Below, piece after piece: positions 1 through 8,947 of a stretch of 64,000 nucleotides of DNA (the first letter of the stretch is position 1; each line of letters begins with the position of its first letter). The DNA is taken from assembly GCF_014172405.1 (NCBI RefSeq), contig NZ_WNXC01000007.1, forward strand, positions 62,001 to 126,000, read 5' to 3'. Position numbers and translations under genes: made by a program. Origin of the DNA: Pedobacter gandavensis (GTDB lineage Bacteria; Bacteroidota; Bacteroidia; Sphingobacteriales; Sphingobacteriaceae). The notes under the pieces were generated by a model that made no database searches, had not been told where the DNA came from, and saw only the letters and a list, made by a program, of their open reading frames with translations.

Positions 1-1
1 A

Positions 2-322
2 ATGCGGGAAGAGATTGTAAAAACAGTATTTGAATCGGAAGCTAAAGTGGACGTTCAGCTTTATGAAGGGCTAACGGTTGATTTTTGCAGGAAAATTAAT
101 GCGCAATATATGGTTCGTGGGATCCGCTCTGTTGGTGATTTCGAATATGAGCGTGCGATTGCTCAGATCAACCAGACCATGATGCCGGAAATGGAGACCA
201 TTTTTATATTGAGTAAGCCGGAATATTCGGCGATCAGCTCTACCATCGTCCGTGACATCCTTAGAAATCACGGAGATGTGAGCCAGTTTTTACCTCAAAA
301 CGCTATCCCGTTCCTCAAGTAA
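2..322 (+). CDS. coaD: phosphopantetheine adenylyltransferase, C-terminal part
   Basis: CoaD transfers AMP from ATP to 4'-phosphopantetheine, the penultimate step of coenzyme A synthesis, in the cytosol. Only the last 106 codons lie in the window; the family is about 155-160 residues, so roughly the first 50, including the N-terminal nucleotide-binding HxGH motif, lie upstream. The visible RGIRSVGDFEYE and ISSTIVRDIL stretches are typical of CoaD. The ATG at position 2 is internal, not the true start. The stop codon lies inside the 3' end of the convergent Nudix gene, a 33-base tail-to-tail overlap. Confidence 0.93.
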   Translation: MREEIVKTVFESEAKVDVQLYEGLTVDFCRKINAQYMVRGIRSVGDFEYERAIAQINQTMMPEMETIFILSKPEYSAISSTIVRDILRNHGDVSQFLPQNAIPFLK

Positions 323-922
323 GGAACCAACTTCCAATACCTGGATGATGGAGGGATAAGTGTTTACAAGGATAGGTGCCAAATCTGCTTTACTTAACCA
401 TTTGGCTTTCGTAATGCCTTCTTCTTTTTGGGGAATCAATTTTGGTTCTCCTTTAACAGTCATGCTGTACCACTTGGTTTTCTTCAATACCAATTTAGAG
501 CCCATCGGATAAACATGGTAAGTTTTACAAAGCTTCTCATCGTTGCTGTAAATCGTAACACCGCATTCCTCTTCTACTTCCCTTAAACCAGCTTCTCTCA
601 TTCCTTCTCCTTTTTCTACCTTTCCTTTTGGCAGGTCCCATTTTTTATTCCTGAAGATAAACAGGTAATTGCCTTTAGCACTTTTAACCAGTCCACCAGC
701 AGCTTTAATTAAAGTAAGGTTGTTTTTAATCTGCTTAAAAGTCGCCTTAGGATCCGTTACCAATAGTAAATAATCCTTAGCAGTGTTTGCTGGTAAATTT
801 TTGTAGAACAATTTGAAATCAAAACCGGCAACATCCAATTGCTGGATTTCCTTTTCCTGAACAGGGATGGAATCTGCAATAAACAGGGTATTGTCGTTGA
901 TATAAATGCTGTATTTTTTCAT
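290..922 (-). CDS. Nudix hydrolase
   Basis: 210-residue protein with a full Nudix box from about residue 100 to 122: Gly100, Glu106, then REVEEECGV, matching GX5EX7REUXEEXGU, which binds the metal-diphosphate of the substrate. WDLPKGKVEKGE precedes it. Such enzymes cleave nucleoside diphosphates linked to another moiety; the N-terminal 80 residues are not a familiar domain and the substrate cannot be told. Single gene on the minus strand, convergent with coaD and overlapping its last 33 bases. No TAnnTTTG box is seen upstream of its ATG. Confidence 0.9.
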   Translation of the reverse strand: MKKYSIYINDNTLFIADSIPVQEKEIQQLDVAGFDFKLFYKNLPANTAKDYLLLVTDPKATFKQIKNNLTLIKAAGGLVKSAKGNYLFIFRNKKWDLPKGKVEKGEGMREAGLREVEEECGVTIYSNDEKLCKTYHVYPMGSKLVLKKTKWYSMTVKGEPKLIPQKEEGITKAKWLSKADLAPILVNTYPSIIQVLEVGSLLEERDSVLR

Positions 923-980
923 GCTTGGCGCTTAAAATGCTTTTTATTACAGGCCGTAAAAATTCCTTACAAAAAACAGA

Positions 981-1010
981 CCCCTTTGAATTGCATTCTA
1001 AAGGGGTTTT
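981..1010 (+). terminator. hairpin with short T tail
   Basis: CCCCTTTGAAT pairs with ATTC-T-AAAGGGG (11 pairs, one bulged T) followed by TTTTCTTC. It lies upstream of both the Nudix gene (minus) and the lipoprotein gene (plus), so it would stop read-through rather than end an obvious transcript. The role as a terminator is weak. Confidence 0.35.
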
Positions 1011-1124
1011 CTTCGAAATTTTCACAAATTCACCTGGATATTTGAGTTTTTAAAATTATAAATATTTATCCAATAAATGACATCAAAAAGAAGGAAGGTT
1101 TCGATATTTTCGATCAGGTGTAGC

Positions 1125-1157
1125 GTTTAGGGAAAGCGTTCCGTTTTTACCCTAAAC
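1125..1157. promoter_or_regulatory. inverted repeat upstream of lipoprotein gene
   Basis: Perfect 8-base arms GTTTAGGG and CCCTAAAC separated by 17 bases, ending 19 bases before the lipoprotein ATG at 1177. It may be an operator or a leader hairpin; no known regulator site is recognised. Confidence 0.3.
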
Positions 1158-1176
1158 CACTTAACTTTAAAACGCT

Positions 1177-1800
1177 ATGAAATATTCTCCTTTACTCTTT
1201 TTAGTGATTTTCCTTTCTGCCTGTTCAAAAGACAAGGTAAATGGCCCTTTAAAATTAAAAAATGGCCAGGAAGTTGAATTATCCGTGGATCACCGCTATG
1301 CAGCGGTTGGCGAGACTTTACTGATGATGCCGAAGAATGAACCGGCAGAATTCTCCTTACAAGGATTTATGGACCGAAAGCCCGGCTATACCTATCGTGT
1401 CAAAGCGCGTTTTCATATAGAAAAAGAGCCGCTTCAGGATGCCTCAGACAGATGGTTTGAGTTCTCAAAAGTGATCAGCGAGCAAAAGTACATGGGTGCC
1501 GAGCCCTTTAACATCAGCATGATCAAGTCTTTTGTACCAGGTGGTCCAATAATTTACCTGACAAAGGATGGAGCGCAATATCAGTACATTCAGGAGAAAT
1601 TACAGCTCAGTTATGCCAATCAAACGGTGAAGGATCAATTGGAAGAAATCTGGCAACATGCTTTAGAAATACGCGAACGCGAGAAGAAAGAACAAAAATA
1701 TATTGCTCCGAAATGGAAATCTATTCTGGCAACTGTGACGCATGATCCGAATAATTTTGGAAAAGCTTATTTGGTACAACGGATAGTCTTTACACTATAG
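1177..1800 (+). CDS. lipoprotein of unknown function
   Basis: 207 residues beginning with a type II signal peptide: charged start, hydrophobic stretch and lipobox LSAC with Cys16, so the mature protein should be lipid anchored. The rest is soluble, with a Lys/Glu-rich region near residues 165-175 (EIREREKKEQKY). No family is recognised. It stands alone, followed by about 500 bases with no gene. The ATG gives a complete signal peptide, which supports the start. Confidence 0.8.
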   Translation: MKYSPLLFLVIFLSACSKDKVNGPLKLKNGQEVELSVDHRYAAVGETLLMMPKNEPAEFSLQGFMDRKPGYTYRVKARFHIEKEPLQDASDRWFEFSKVISEQKYMGAEPFNISMIKSFVPGGPIIYLTKDGAQYQYIQEKLQLSYANQTVKDQLEEIWQHALEIREREKKEQKYIAPKWKSILATVTHDPNNFGKAYLVQRIVFTL

Positions 1801-2310
1801 TTTCCTTTGAACCTTAGCCTATTTTACCCTTAAATCAATTGAAGCTTAGGGATTTAAAAAAAAATAATTCTACTGATTTAACTTTGAACTTCGTTTATTT
1901 AATTCCTAAAAAAACTTTAAGTTGAAGATTTATTTTCCTGATTTGGTTATACAGCACCATTAAAGATTTAAATATTAATTTAAACTTACTTTCTTACTTC
2001 CCAAAATCCGAAGGATTACTTTAGTGATATTTTATAGTAATGATGGAGGAGTGTACTTATCCAGCACAGCTTGGTTAAACAATATTTATTCTTACGATAG
2101 TCGGGCTAGTCCTAAAAATATCAATAATTAAAAAGGTTTAAAAGATGATTATTAGCGCATAAAAATGATGGAAGGCATACTTTAATATTGGAACACAGCT
2201 CCCCGGAAGTTGCCAAAACCTTTACACCACCAATTTGTTGTAAATCTCAAACACAACTCATCCTGTTGTTTTTCATCTATGATTAATTCATTTAATGAGC
2301 TAAAATTATC
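1801..2310. other. gene-free AT-rich stretch
   Basis: No convincing gene on either strand. A stop-bounded frame at 1979-2131 on the plus strand translates to a plausible-looking tail (FYSNDGGVYLSSTAW...) but has no ATG and no recognisable homology; it may be a fragment of a lost gene or chance. A weak 5-bp stem (ACAAC/GTTGT, 2253-2269) with a T tail precedes the small ORF. Confidence 0.5.
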
Positions 2311-2478
2311 ATGGAAGACAAACAACAAACCAAACAGGAAATGATTGAACAGCTACAGCTGGAAATGATCATTGCAAAGGAAAATGGTGATGATGACCTT
2401 TATCAAATACTGGTTTTAATTGAAGCTAAATTAAAAAAGGATCAGCATATCGAAGAAGATCCCCAGCACCATTATTGA
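2311..2478 (+). CDS. small hypothetical protein
   Basis: A 55-residue frame starting MEDKQQTKQEMIEQLQL and ending HHY. It is rich in Gln, Glu, Lys and Ile and would form mostly helix with a possible amphipathic segment at residues 8-24. It is the only open frame with an ATG and coherent composition in this 800-base region. No known family, no Shine-Dalgarno site and no clear promoter are seen, so it may be non-coding. Confidence 0.4.
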   Translation: MEDKQQTKQEMIEQLQLEMIIAKENGDDDLYQILVLIEAKLKKDQHIEEDPQHHY

Positions 2479-2594
2479 GATTATTTATGATGAGGCAAAA
2501 CTTAATCAGTTAAACAATTGAGTTTCTACAATTTTCTACAGCACGCTAAAAAACATTGTTTGAATTAGTGCTAGGACAAATGTAAGGAATTCTG

Positions 2595-2602
2595 TAATTT
2601 TG
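2595..2602 (+). promoter_or_regulatory. -7 promoter box of pyrE (possible leaderless mRNA)
   Basis: TAATTTTG matches TAnnTTTG exactly and ends four bases before the pyrE ATG, so transcription would begin at or beside the A of the start codon. No well-placed -33 TTTG is visible. Confidence 0.5.
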
Positions 2603-2606
2603 GAGC

Positions 2607-3266
2607 ATGTATAATAAAAGTGATATTGAATTAAAGGTAGCTGAATTTTTATTACAAATAAAAGCAATAAAGTTACAACCGAATAACCCGTTTACATGGG
2701 CATCAGGTTGGAAATCTCCAATTTATTGCGATAATAGAGTTACACTTTCCCACCCCTCAGTAAGAACATACATCAGACAAAAACTGACGCAATTGATCCA
2801 GGAAGAATTTGGTTCTGTGGACTTGATTGCAGGAGTAGCAACTGCTGGTATTCCTCAAGGTGTATTGGTTGCCCAGGAATTGGGATTACCATTTGCTTAT
2901 GTAAGAGCGAAAGCTAAAGAACATGGTACTGGAAGTCTGATTGAAGGAGAAATAGTAGAAGGACAACGTGTAGTTGTGGTAGAAGACTTAATCTCTACCG
3001 GCAAAAGCAGCTTACAGGCAGTAGAAGCATTGAGAAATGCGGGATTATCTGTAGCAGGTTTAGTGTCTATCTTCACCTATGGTTTTGACCAGGCTGAAGA
3101 AAACTTTAAAGCGGCAAAATGTCGTTTCGCCACACTTTCTAATTACAATACATTAATTGAATATGCTGCTGAACATAGCTTCATTGCTCAAAACGATGTA
3201 GATCTATTGACCAAATGGCGCAGAAACCCATCAGAATGGGGAAAAGAATTAGAACAACTAACCTAA
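2607..3266 (+). CDS. pyrE: orotate phosphoribosyltransferase
   Basis: PyrE converts orotate and PRPP to OMP in de novo pyrimidine synthesis. The 219-residue protein carries the type I PRTase PRPP-binding motif VVVVEDLISTGKSS near residues 125-138, an N-terminal FTWASGWKSPIYCDNR that matches the orotate/PRPP-binding region, and the family length. No alternative Met lies near the N terminus, so the ATG at 2607 is secure. It is followed after seven bases by the SRPBCC gene, suggesting co-transcription. Confidence 0.95.
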   Translation: MYNKSDIELKVAEFLLQIKAIKLQPNNPFTWASGWKSPIYCDNRVTLSHPSVRTYIRQKLTQLIQEEFGSVDLIAGVATAGIPQGVLVAQELGLPFAYVRAKAKEHGTGSLIEGEIVEGQRVVVVEDLISTGKSSLQAVEALRNAGLSVAGLVSIFTYGFDQAEENFKAAKCRFATLSNYNTLIEYAAEHSFIAQNDVDLLTKWRRNPSEWGKELEQLT

Positions 3267-3273
3267 AATCATA

Positions 3274-3672
3274 ATGACAGTTATTGAGAGCACTACTGAC
3301 ATCAACCAGCCTGTAGCCAACGTTTATGCATTTTTAGCTGATATGAACAATCATCAGCAATTGATGCCGGAAAACATTTACAATTGGTCGTCCACAACTG
3401 ATGAAGCCAGTTTTACCATTCAAAACATGGCTAAATTGGCCATAAAGATTTCTAATCGTGTAGAAAACCAGGAATTAACGGCTATACCGACTGAGAAACC
3501 TCCCTTTGATCTAGAGTTGAAATGGACTGTAGCAGACAATGGTAATGGTGGAACTACCGCTACATTGATCATCTCTGCAGACCTGAACATGATGATGAAA
3601 ATGCTTGCTGCCGGACCGCTACAAAAACTAGCTGACCACCAGACTCAAAAACTAGCAGAAATATTAAATTAG
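3274..3672 (+). CDS. SRPBCC (START-like) family protein
   Basis: 132 residues with the SRPBCC opening pattern: VIESTTDINQPVANVYAFLADMNNHQQLMP, in which a strand is followed by the helix that closes a hydrophobic ligand-binding cavity. This helix-grip fold binds lipids or other hydrophobic ligands; the ligand is unknown. It is cytosolic by appearance. It lies seven bases after pyrE and before a strong terminator, so it is probably the second gene of the pyrE transcript, though a functional link is not evident. Confidence 0.8.
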   Translation: MTVIESTTDINQPVANVYAFLADMNNHQQLMPENIYNWSSTTDEASFTIQNMAKLAIKISNRVENQELTAIPTEKPPFDLELKWTVADNGNGGTTATLIISADLNMMMKMLAAGPLQKLADHQTQKLAEILN

Positions 3673-3710
3673 TTTATCATTCCATTCTCTAAAAGAGATC
3701 GATATATCAA

Positions 3711-3739
3711 AACAGCCCTATCATTAATGGAGGGCTGTT
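3711..3739. terminator. bidirectional terminator
   Basis: AACAGCCCT/AGGGCTGTT stem (9 bp, 11-base loop) with T8 on the plus side and A-rich sequence on the other. It ends the pyrE operon and, on the minus strand, could also end the EEP gene. Confidence 0.85.
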
Positions 3740-3751
3740 TTTTTTGCAGGT

Positions 3752-4582
3752 CTAATTTAAAGAGAACTCCAGATAAACCGGAACATGGTCGGAAATCCTA
3801 CGCGCCTCCTTCAAGTCCTCAAACTGCGTATAAAAAGGAACAATGCCAGTGCTGACCACCTTCAGCTTATCCCCATGAAAAAAGAAATTATCATATTCTG
3901 AGGCCAGATATTCCCCTTTCACCACCTTTTGTTTAAGAGAAGTTTTCTGATTGACCATCGCGGAAACATAACCCATATTCCTTAATGGATTAAATACGGA
4001 ATGAGACTGAGGAAGGTTAAAGTCCCCACAAAAAATCAAAGTTTCTTTTGGGTGGAGGTCCGGCAGGAACTTCAGGTATTTAATCTCCGTTTCCGGCTGT
4101 TTTGCTTTGGGCTTCGCATGAAAAGAAACCAAGGTAAATGTTTTCTTTCCCAACTGGAACTTACCAAAATAAGGCTCCCGTTCTACCTCTAACTGGTACT
4201 TATTCTCCAGCCAAGGCTCTCCTACCTTCTTTAGCTTTTTACTCTTCCACATAAAGGCATAGCGTTCTTTACTATATCTATCACTGGAAGTTCCATGGCT
4301 AAATGAATATTCCCAAACTTCTCCTGTTTTATTTAAAGCTTCGGCAAGCCTGATCACCGCCTTTGGACCACCGTAACCGGCTACCACTTCCTGAATGGCA
4401 ATCACATCAAAACTTTTGACCACATTGGCAATAAAAAGTATATTTTCCTCCGTTTTGGACTGGCCAAAATCTTTAAGATTCCAGGAACCTACACGGACAT
4501 TTTGCCCGGAGGCAGTAAAAAAACAAAGCGCAAACAGCATCAGGAGCGCATTCCGGCGCATCCACAAAAGGGAATTTCTCAA
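3752..4582 (-). CDS. secreted endonuclease/exonuclease/phosphatase family protein
   Basis: 276 residues with an N-terminal signal peptide ending near ASGQ (about residue 27). The EEP fold motifs are present in order: GSWNLKDFG (metal/phosphate strand), DVIAIQEV with the metal-binding Glu, GDFNLP (Asp and Asn of the active site), and the C-terminal SDHVPVY with the catalytic Asp-His. Members are DNase I-like nucleases or phosphodiesterases; the signal suggests an extracytoplasmic nuclease or phosphatase. The start lies eight bases below the stop of the upstream MFS gene, so the two probably form an operon. Confidence 0.88.
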   Translation of the reverse strand: MRNSLLWMRRNALLMLFALCFFTASGQNVRVGSWNLKDFGQSKTEENILFIANVVKSFDVIAIQEVVAGYGGPKAVIRLAEALNKTGEVWEYSFSHGTSSDRYSKERYAFMWKSKKLKKVGEPWLENKYQLEVEREPYFGKFQLGKKTFTLVSFHAKPKAKQPETEIKYLKFLPDLHPKETLIFCGDFNLPQSHSVFNPLRNMGYVSAMVNQKTSLKQKVVKGEYLASEYDNFFFHGDKLKVVSTGIVPFYTQFEDLKEARRISDHVPVYLEFSLN

Positions 4583-4589
4583 AAGATAT

Positions 4590-5819
4590 TTAGTTAATCG
4601 TGTTTAATTTCATTTTTTTCATCACAAAGAAAAAGCCGATGGAGGTCAGTAATAACACTACTACCGTGCCCCACCACAATACGTTGAAGCCATAAATCGC
4701 AGCCACACGCGTACCCAAGAAAGGGGAAAACACATGCGCAGCAGAAACACAAAGTGCGTTAACACCCATGTAAGCTCCTCTCGTTTGAACAGAAGAACGC
4801 TGTAAAGTGATGGTCGCCATAAAGGGCATGGCTAGAATTTCCGCCAGACAAAGGACAAACATTGCCATATAGAGTACCCATGTACCATGGGCAAGATTTA
4901 AGATCAGAAAAGAAAAACCACATAGCAAAGTCCCCATCACCATGATATCTCTTGGCGTAAAACGTTTCTCCGCAATATGTACCAGGAGCATTTCCAAAAG
5001 AAAAACGACAATACCACTAAAGGCCAGGATTACCCCGATATTCGCTTCTGTCATTTGATAGACTTCCCTGTAATATAAAGGCAGTGTACTGAGTAATTGA
5101 AGAAAGCAAATCGTAAAAATGCTACAAAACAAGCTGAACAACATAAACAAAACATCTTTATAAGGAGATTTTTTGGGATCTGCTGTTTCCTTAAGCTCAT
5201 GTGATGCCACCTCCTGTTCTTGCTTCTCATTCCCTTTTCTATTTCTAAAATAAATGAAAAACAGAATCGCGGAGCAGAAAGCCGCTATCGCATTACCATA
5301 AAACAAAAAGGTATAAGAGATCGCCGCTAAGAAACCTCCCAATGCTGGTCCTATAGAAAAACCGAGGTTCATCGCCATCCGGTTTAAAGAGAAAGAACGG
5401 ATAATGTTATCAGGTTTTGAATAGTAGGCTATTGACACAGAGTTTGCAGGTCTGAAGGTTTCAGAAATCACACTCAATACAAATACACCTAGAGCCAGTT
5501 TAACGACAGTATTCAACTCTGGAAGCAGAAAAAACATGGGTACGGTAAAGATTAAGCTGAAAAGCTGCACTTTAAAATGTCCTACTTTATCCGTTAACCA
5601 GCCACCAATGAAAGAACCCGTCACAGCGCCCACACCAAAGCAACTCAAAACCATCCCCGTATCCTCTAAAGAGAAACTCAAATGATTGATCATGTAAATC
5701 CCCAAAAAAGGGATCACCATGGCACCACTCCTATTGATCAGCATCACCAGTGCCAGCATCCAGGCCGGTGTGGATAGCCCACGATAGGCATCTAAATATA
5801 ATCGTAAAAACTCCTTCAT
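4590..5819 (-). CDS. MFS transporter
   Basis: 409 residues with about 12 hydrophobic segments and a charged central loop around residues 195-225, the usual MFS two-bundle layout. GGWLTDKVGHFKVQ near residue 77 matches the MFS loop 2-3 motif (GxxxDRxGRR). Most likely a proton-driven drug or metabolite exporter of the DHA1 type; the substrate cannot be predicted. It is the first gene of a two-gene minus-strand operon with the EEP protein and is divergent from clpB. Confidence 0.87.
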   Translation of the reverse strand: MKEFLRLYLDAYRGLSTPAWMLALVMLINRSGAMVIPFLGIYMINHLSFSLEDTGMVLSCFGVGAVTGSFIGGWLTDKVGHFKVQLFSLIFTVPMFFLLPELNTVVKLALGVFVLSVISETFRPANSVSIAYYSKPDNIIRSFSLNRMAMNLGFSIGPALGGFLAAISYTFLFYGNAIAAFCSAILFFIYFRNRKGNEKQEQEVASHELKETADPKKSPYKDVLFMLFSLFCSIFTICFLQLLSTLPLYYREVYQMTEANIGVILAFSGIVVFLLEMLLVHIAEKRFTPRDIMVMGTLLCGFSFLILNLAHGTWVLYMAMFVLCLAEILAMPFMATITLQRSSVQTRGAYMGVNALCVSAAHVFSPFLGTRVAAIYGFNVLWWGTVVVLLLTSIGFFFVMKKMKLNTIN

Positions 5820-6197
5820 CTCTCTCCTTTATTTTAAACGCTAAGCTGCCGGATTTTCCAAATCGAGTTTATACAAATTATACCCGAGGGGTATTTTAAA
5901 TAAAACATGCTGGGGGAAATCCAAAAAAAAAATCATCCAATAAGATGACCTGCAGGTTTGCGAATTTAAGAAGAATATTGCCTTTTCGACCATGAAATGG
6001 GCATCCATTTCTTGTTTTGTTGTTGCAGATTCTAACAATTTTCATTTTTTAGCAGAGCCCTGCTTTCCATCAGACAGGCTTTCCGCTAAACAGAGGCACA
6101 AAGCAGTCAATTTGTCACACCAATCTCATAGAATCGGACATATTTTCCGAAATTTCCTTTAAGAACAATATGGCATTTACTTTGTTTACCAAATTAT
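5820..6197. other. divergent MFS/clpB intergenic region
   Basis: About 380 bases with no supported gene; a 65-codon minus-strand frame lacks recognisable features. It contains the palindrome at 5880-5894 and must hold the promoters of both flanking genes. No CIRCE element or exact TAnnTTTG box is seen before clpB. Confidence 0.5.
5880..5894. promoter_or_regulatory. palindrome ATACCC-GAG-GGGTAT
   Basis: Perfect 6-base inverted repeat with a 3-base centre, 61 bases upstream of the MFS start. Candidate operator for the MFS-EEP pair; no regulator gene is adjacent. Confidence 0.35.
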
Positions 6198-8792
6198 ATG
6201 AACTTCAACAATTTCACTATAAAAGCACAGGAAGCGATTCAACAGGCTTCTGAAATAGCTCAAGGCAACCAGCAACAAGCTATTGAGACAGCGCACATAC
6301 TTAAAGGCCTGCTCACTGTTGATGAAAATGTGGTTTCTTATGTTTTAAAGAAATTAAATGTAAATCTAAATGTCTTAAATCAACATTTAGATAGCCAGAT
6401 AGCAAAGTTCCCTAAAGTTAGCGGAAGTAGTCCGTATTTAACTTCAGGAAGTAACGCCGCTTTACAAAAGGCACAAACTTATTTGAAAGAGTTCAAAGAT
6501 GAATTCGTTTCAGTAGAGCACCTTTTATTAGGCTTACTTTCTGTGAACGACAATACTTCAAAGCTATTAAAGGATCAAGGTGTTACGGAGAAAGACCTTA
6601 AAAAAGCGATTTTGGCTTTGAGAGGAGACAATCATGTAACCGACCAAAATGCCGAGGCAACTTTTAATGCTTTAAATAAATATGCAAAGAACCTAAATGA
6701 ATATGCAGAATCAGGAAAGCTTGACCCTGTAATTGGTCGCGATGAAGAGATCAGAAGAGTGATCCAGATTCTTTCCAGACGTACCAAGAACAACCCGATT
6801 CTGATCGGTGAACCTGGTGTTGGTAAAACAGCCATCGCCGAAGGTATTGCCCATCGGATTATCCAGGGAGATGTTCCAACCAATCTAAAGACAAAAACAG
6901 TATTCTCTTTAGATATGGGGGCCCTGATTGCAGGCGCTAAGTACAAAGGAGAGTTTGAGGAACGCTTAAAAGCAGTGGTTAAGGAGGTAACTCAAAGCGA
7001 TGGAGACATCATTCTATTCATTGATGAGATCCACACTTTGGTGGGTGCCGGTGGTGGTGAGGGTGCTATGGATGCAGCCAACATCTTAAAACCTGCATTG
7101 GCCAGAGGTGAACTTCGCGCAATCGGAGCGACTACCTTAGATGAGTATCAAAAATATATTGAAAAAGATAAAGCCTTAGAACGCCGTTTCCAAAAGGTAT
7201 TGGTAGGCGAACCTGATACTCAGGATGCGATTTCCATTCTGCGAGGACTGAAAGAAAGATATGAAACTCACCATAAGGTGAGGATTTTAGATGAGGCGAT
7301 CATTGCCGCAGTAGAACTGTCGCAGCGCTACATATCCGATCGTTTCTTACCAGATAAAGCCATCGACTTGATGGACGAGGCTGCTTCTAAATTACGTTTA
7401 GAAATGGATAGCGTTCCGGAAGAAGTGGATGAACTGAATCGTAAGATCATGCAGTTGGAAATTGAGCGTGAAGCGATCAAAAGAGAGAATGACGATAAAA
7501 AAGTACAATCTCTTGGAGAGGAAATCGCCAATATCTCTGCGGAACGCGATCAGCTAAAAGCCAAATGGCAAGGTGAAAAAGACCTGGTAGACGCTATTAA
7601 TGCGGAAGGTGAGCAAATAGAACGCTATAAACTGGAAGCAGACCAGGCGGAACGTGCTGGAGATTATGGTAAAGTAGCCGAGATCCGTTATGGAAAAATT
7701 AAGGAATCTCAGGACAAAATGGAACAACTGAAAACCAAACTCGAAGCTCAGCAGTCGGAAAGTAGAATGCTGAAAGAAGAGGTAACTGCAGATGATATTG
7801 CAGGGGTTGTTGGCCGTTGGACTGGTATTCCGGTAACCAAGCTGCTCTCTAGTGAAAGGGAAAAATTACTCCATCTGGAAGAAGAGTTACACAAACGTGT
7901 GGCTGGTCAGGATGAAGCAATTGAAGCCATTTCTGATGCGATTCGCAGGTCAAGAGCCGGATTACAGGATAAACGCAAGCCAATTGGTTCATTCATCTTC
8001 CTGGGTACTACCGGAGTTGGTAAAACCGAGCTGGCAAAAGCATTGGCAGAGTTCTTATTTAACGATGAGAATGCCATGACCAGGATTGATATGAGTGAAT
8101 ATCAGGAACGTCATGCGGTATCCAGATTGATCGGAGCGCCTCCAGGATACGTAGGTTATGATGAAGGTGGACAGTTAACGGAAGCCGTTCGCAGGAAACC
8201 TTATTCGGTTGTACTGCTCGATGAGATTGAGAAAGCGCATCCTGATGTGTTCAACATCTTATTACAGGTACTGGATGATGGCCGTCTAACCGACAATAAA
8301 GGCCGTGTGGTGAACTTTAAAAACACCATTATCATCATGACCTCTAATATTGGAGCACACATGATTCAGGAGAATTTCAAAGACCTGAATGACGAAAACC
8401 GTGAAGAGGTAGTTGCGAAGACGAAAAGCGAGTTGTTCGAAATCTTAAAGCAAACCATCAGACCGGAATTCTTAAACAGGATTGATGAGCTGATCATGTT
8501 TACCCCATTGAACCGCAGCGAGATCAGAAACATTGTGGACTTACAGTTCAACCATGTGAAAGAGACGCTGGCTGAGATGGGTATCGATATCGAAGCCACA
8601 CCAGAAGCATTAGACTGGTTAGCGGAATTGGGATACGATCCTCAATTTGGAGCAAGGCCACTGAAACGTGTCATCCAGAAGCGAATTTTAAATGAATTGT
8701 CTAAAGAAATTCTTGCTGGAAAAATTGATAAAGACAGTAAGATAAAACTAGATACGTTCGATCATAAATTCGTGTTTTTGAACAACAAATAA
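6198..8792 (+). CDS. clpB: ATP-dependent chaperone/disaggregase ClpB
   Basis: ClpB is a hexameric AAA+ disaggregase that threads aggregated proteins through its pore with DnaK. The 864 residues match the family length. Order: Clp N-domain (1-150), first AAA+ module with Walker A GEPGVGKT at 204-211 and Walker B ILFIDE near 272, the coiled-coil middle domain (about 400-530) that separates ClpB from ClpA/ClpC, and the second AAA+ module with GTTGVGKT near 603-610 and the GYVGYDEGG pore loop. No CIRCE element is visible upstream. A terminator follows. Confidence 0.97.
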   Translation: MNFNNFTIKAQEAIQQASEIAQGNQQQAIETAHILKGLLTVDENVVSYVLKKLNVNLNVLNQHLDSQIAKFPKVSGSSPYLTSGSNAALQKAQTYLKEFKDEFVSVEHLLLGLLSVNDNTSKLLKDQGVTEKDLKKAILALRGDNHVTDQNAEATFNALNKYAKNLNEYAESGKLDPVIGRDEEIRRVIQILSRRTKNNPILIGEPGVGKTAIAEGIAHRIIQGDVPTNLKTKTVFSLDMGALIAGAKYKGEFEERLKAVVKEVTQSDGDIILFIDEIHTLVGAGGGEGAMDAANILKPALARGELRAIGATTLDEYQKYIEKDKALERRFQKVLVGEPDTQDAISILRGLKERYETHHKVRILDEAIIAAVELSQRYISDRFLPDKAIDLMDEAASKLRLEMDSVPEEVDELNRKIMQLEIEREAIKRENDDKKVQSLGEEIANISAERDQLKAKWQGEKDLVDAINAEGEQIERYKLEADQAERAGDYGKVAEIRYGKIKESQDKMEQLKTKLEAQQSESRMLKEEVTADDIAGVVGRWTGIPVTKLLSSEREKLLHLEEELHKRVAGQDEAIEAISDAIRRSRAGLQDKRKPIGSFIFLGTTGVGKTELAKALAEFLFNDENAMTRIDMSEYQERHAVSRLIGAPPGYVGYDEGGQLTEAVRRKPYSVVLLDEIEKAHPDVFNILLQVLDDGRLTDNKGRVVNFKNTIIIMTSNIGAHMIQENFKDLNDENREEVVAKTKSELFEILKQTIRPEFLNRIDELIMFTPLNRSEIRNIVDLQFNHVKETLAEMGIDIEATPEALDWLAELGYDPQFGARPLKRVIQKRILNELSKEILAGKIDKDSKIKLDTFDHKFVFLNNK

Positions 8793-8833
8793 ACATCCTT
8801 GCTTAATTAATTGCAACCATTGTTAAATTAAAT

Positions 8834-8860
8834 GCCTTCAGAATTACTCTGAAGGCTTTT
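8834..8860 (+). terminator. clpB terminator
   Basis: GCCTTCAGA/TCTGAAGGC, a 9-bp stem with a 5-base loop, followed by eight T. Confidence 0.9.
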
Positions 8861-8947
8861 TTTTATGATTAAGAAATTTAAGTTCAATCAACACAACAAT
8901 AATCATATGTTTTTATTAATATTACGTTACACAAATGAAACCAACGT

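Noticed and set aside
1979..2131. Frame reading FYSNDGGVYLSSTAW...
   Set aside because: No start codon and only about 50 codons; recorded as a possible fragment but not called as a gene.
5841..6038. 65-codon minus-strand frame upstream of clpB
   Set aside because: No motifs and poor composition; the region more likely carries promoters.
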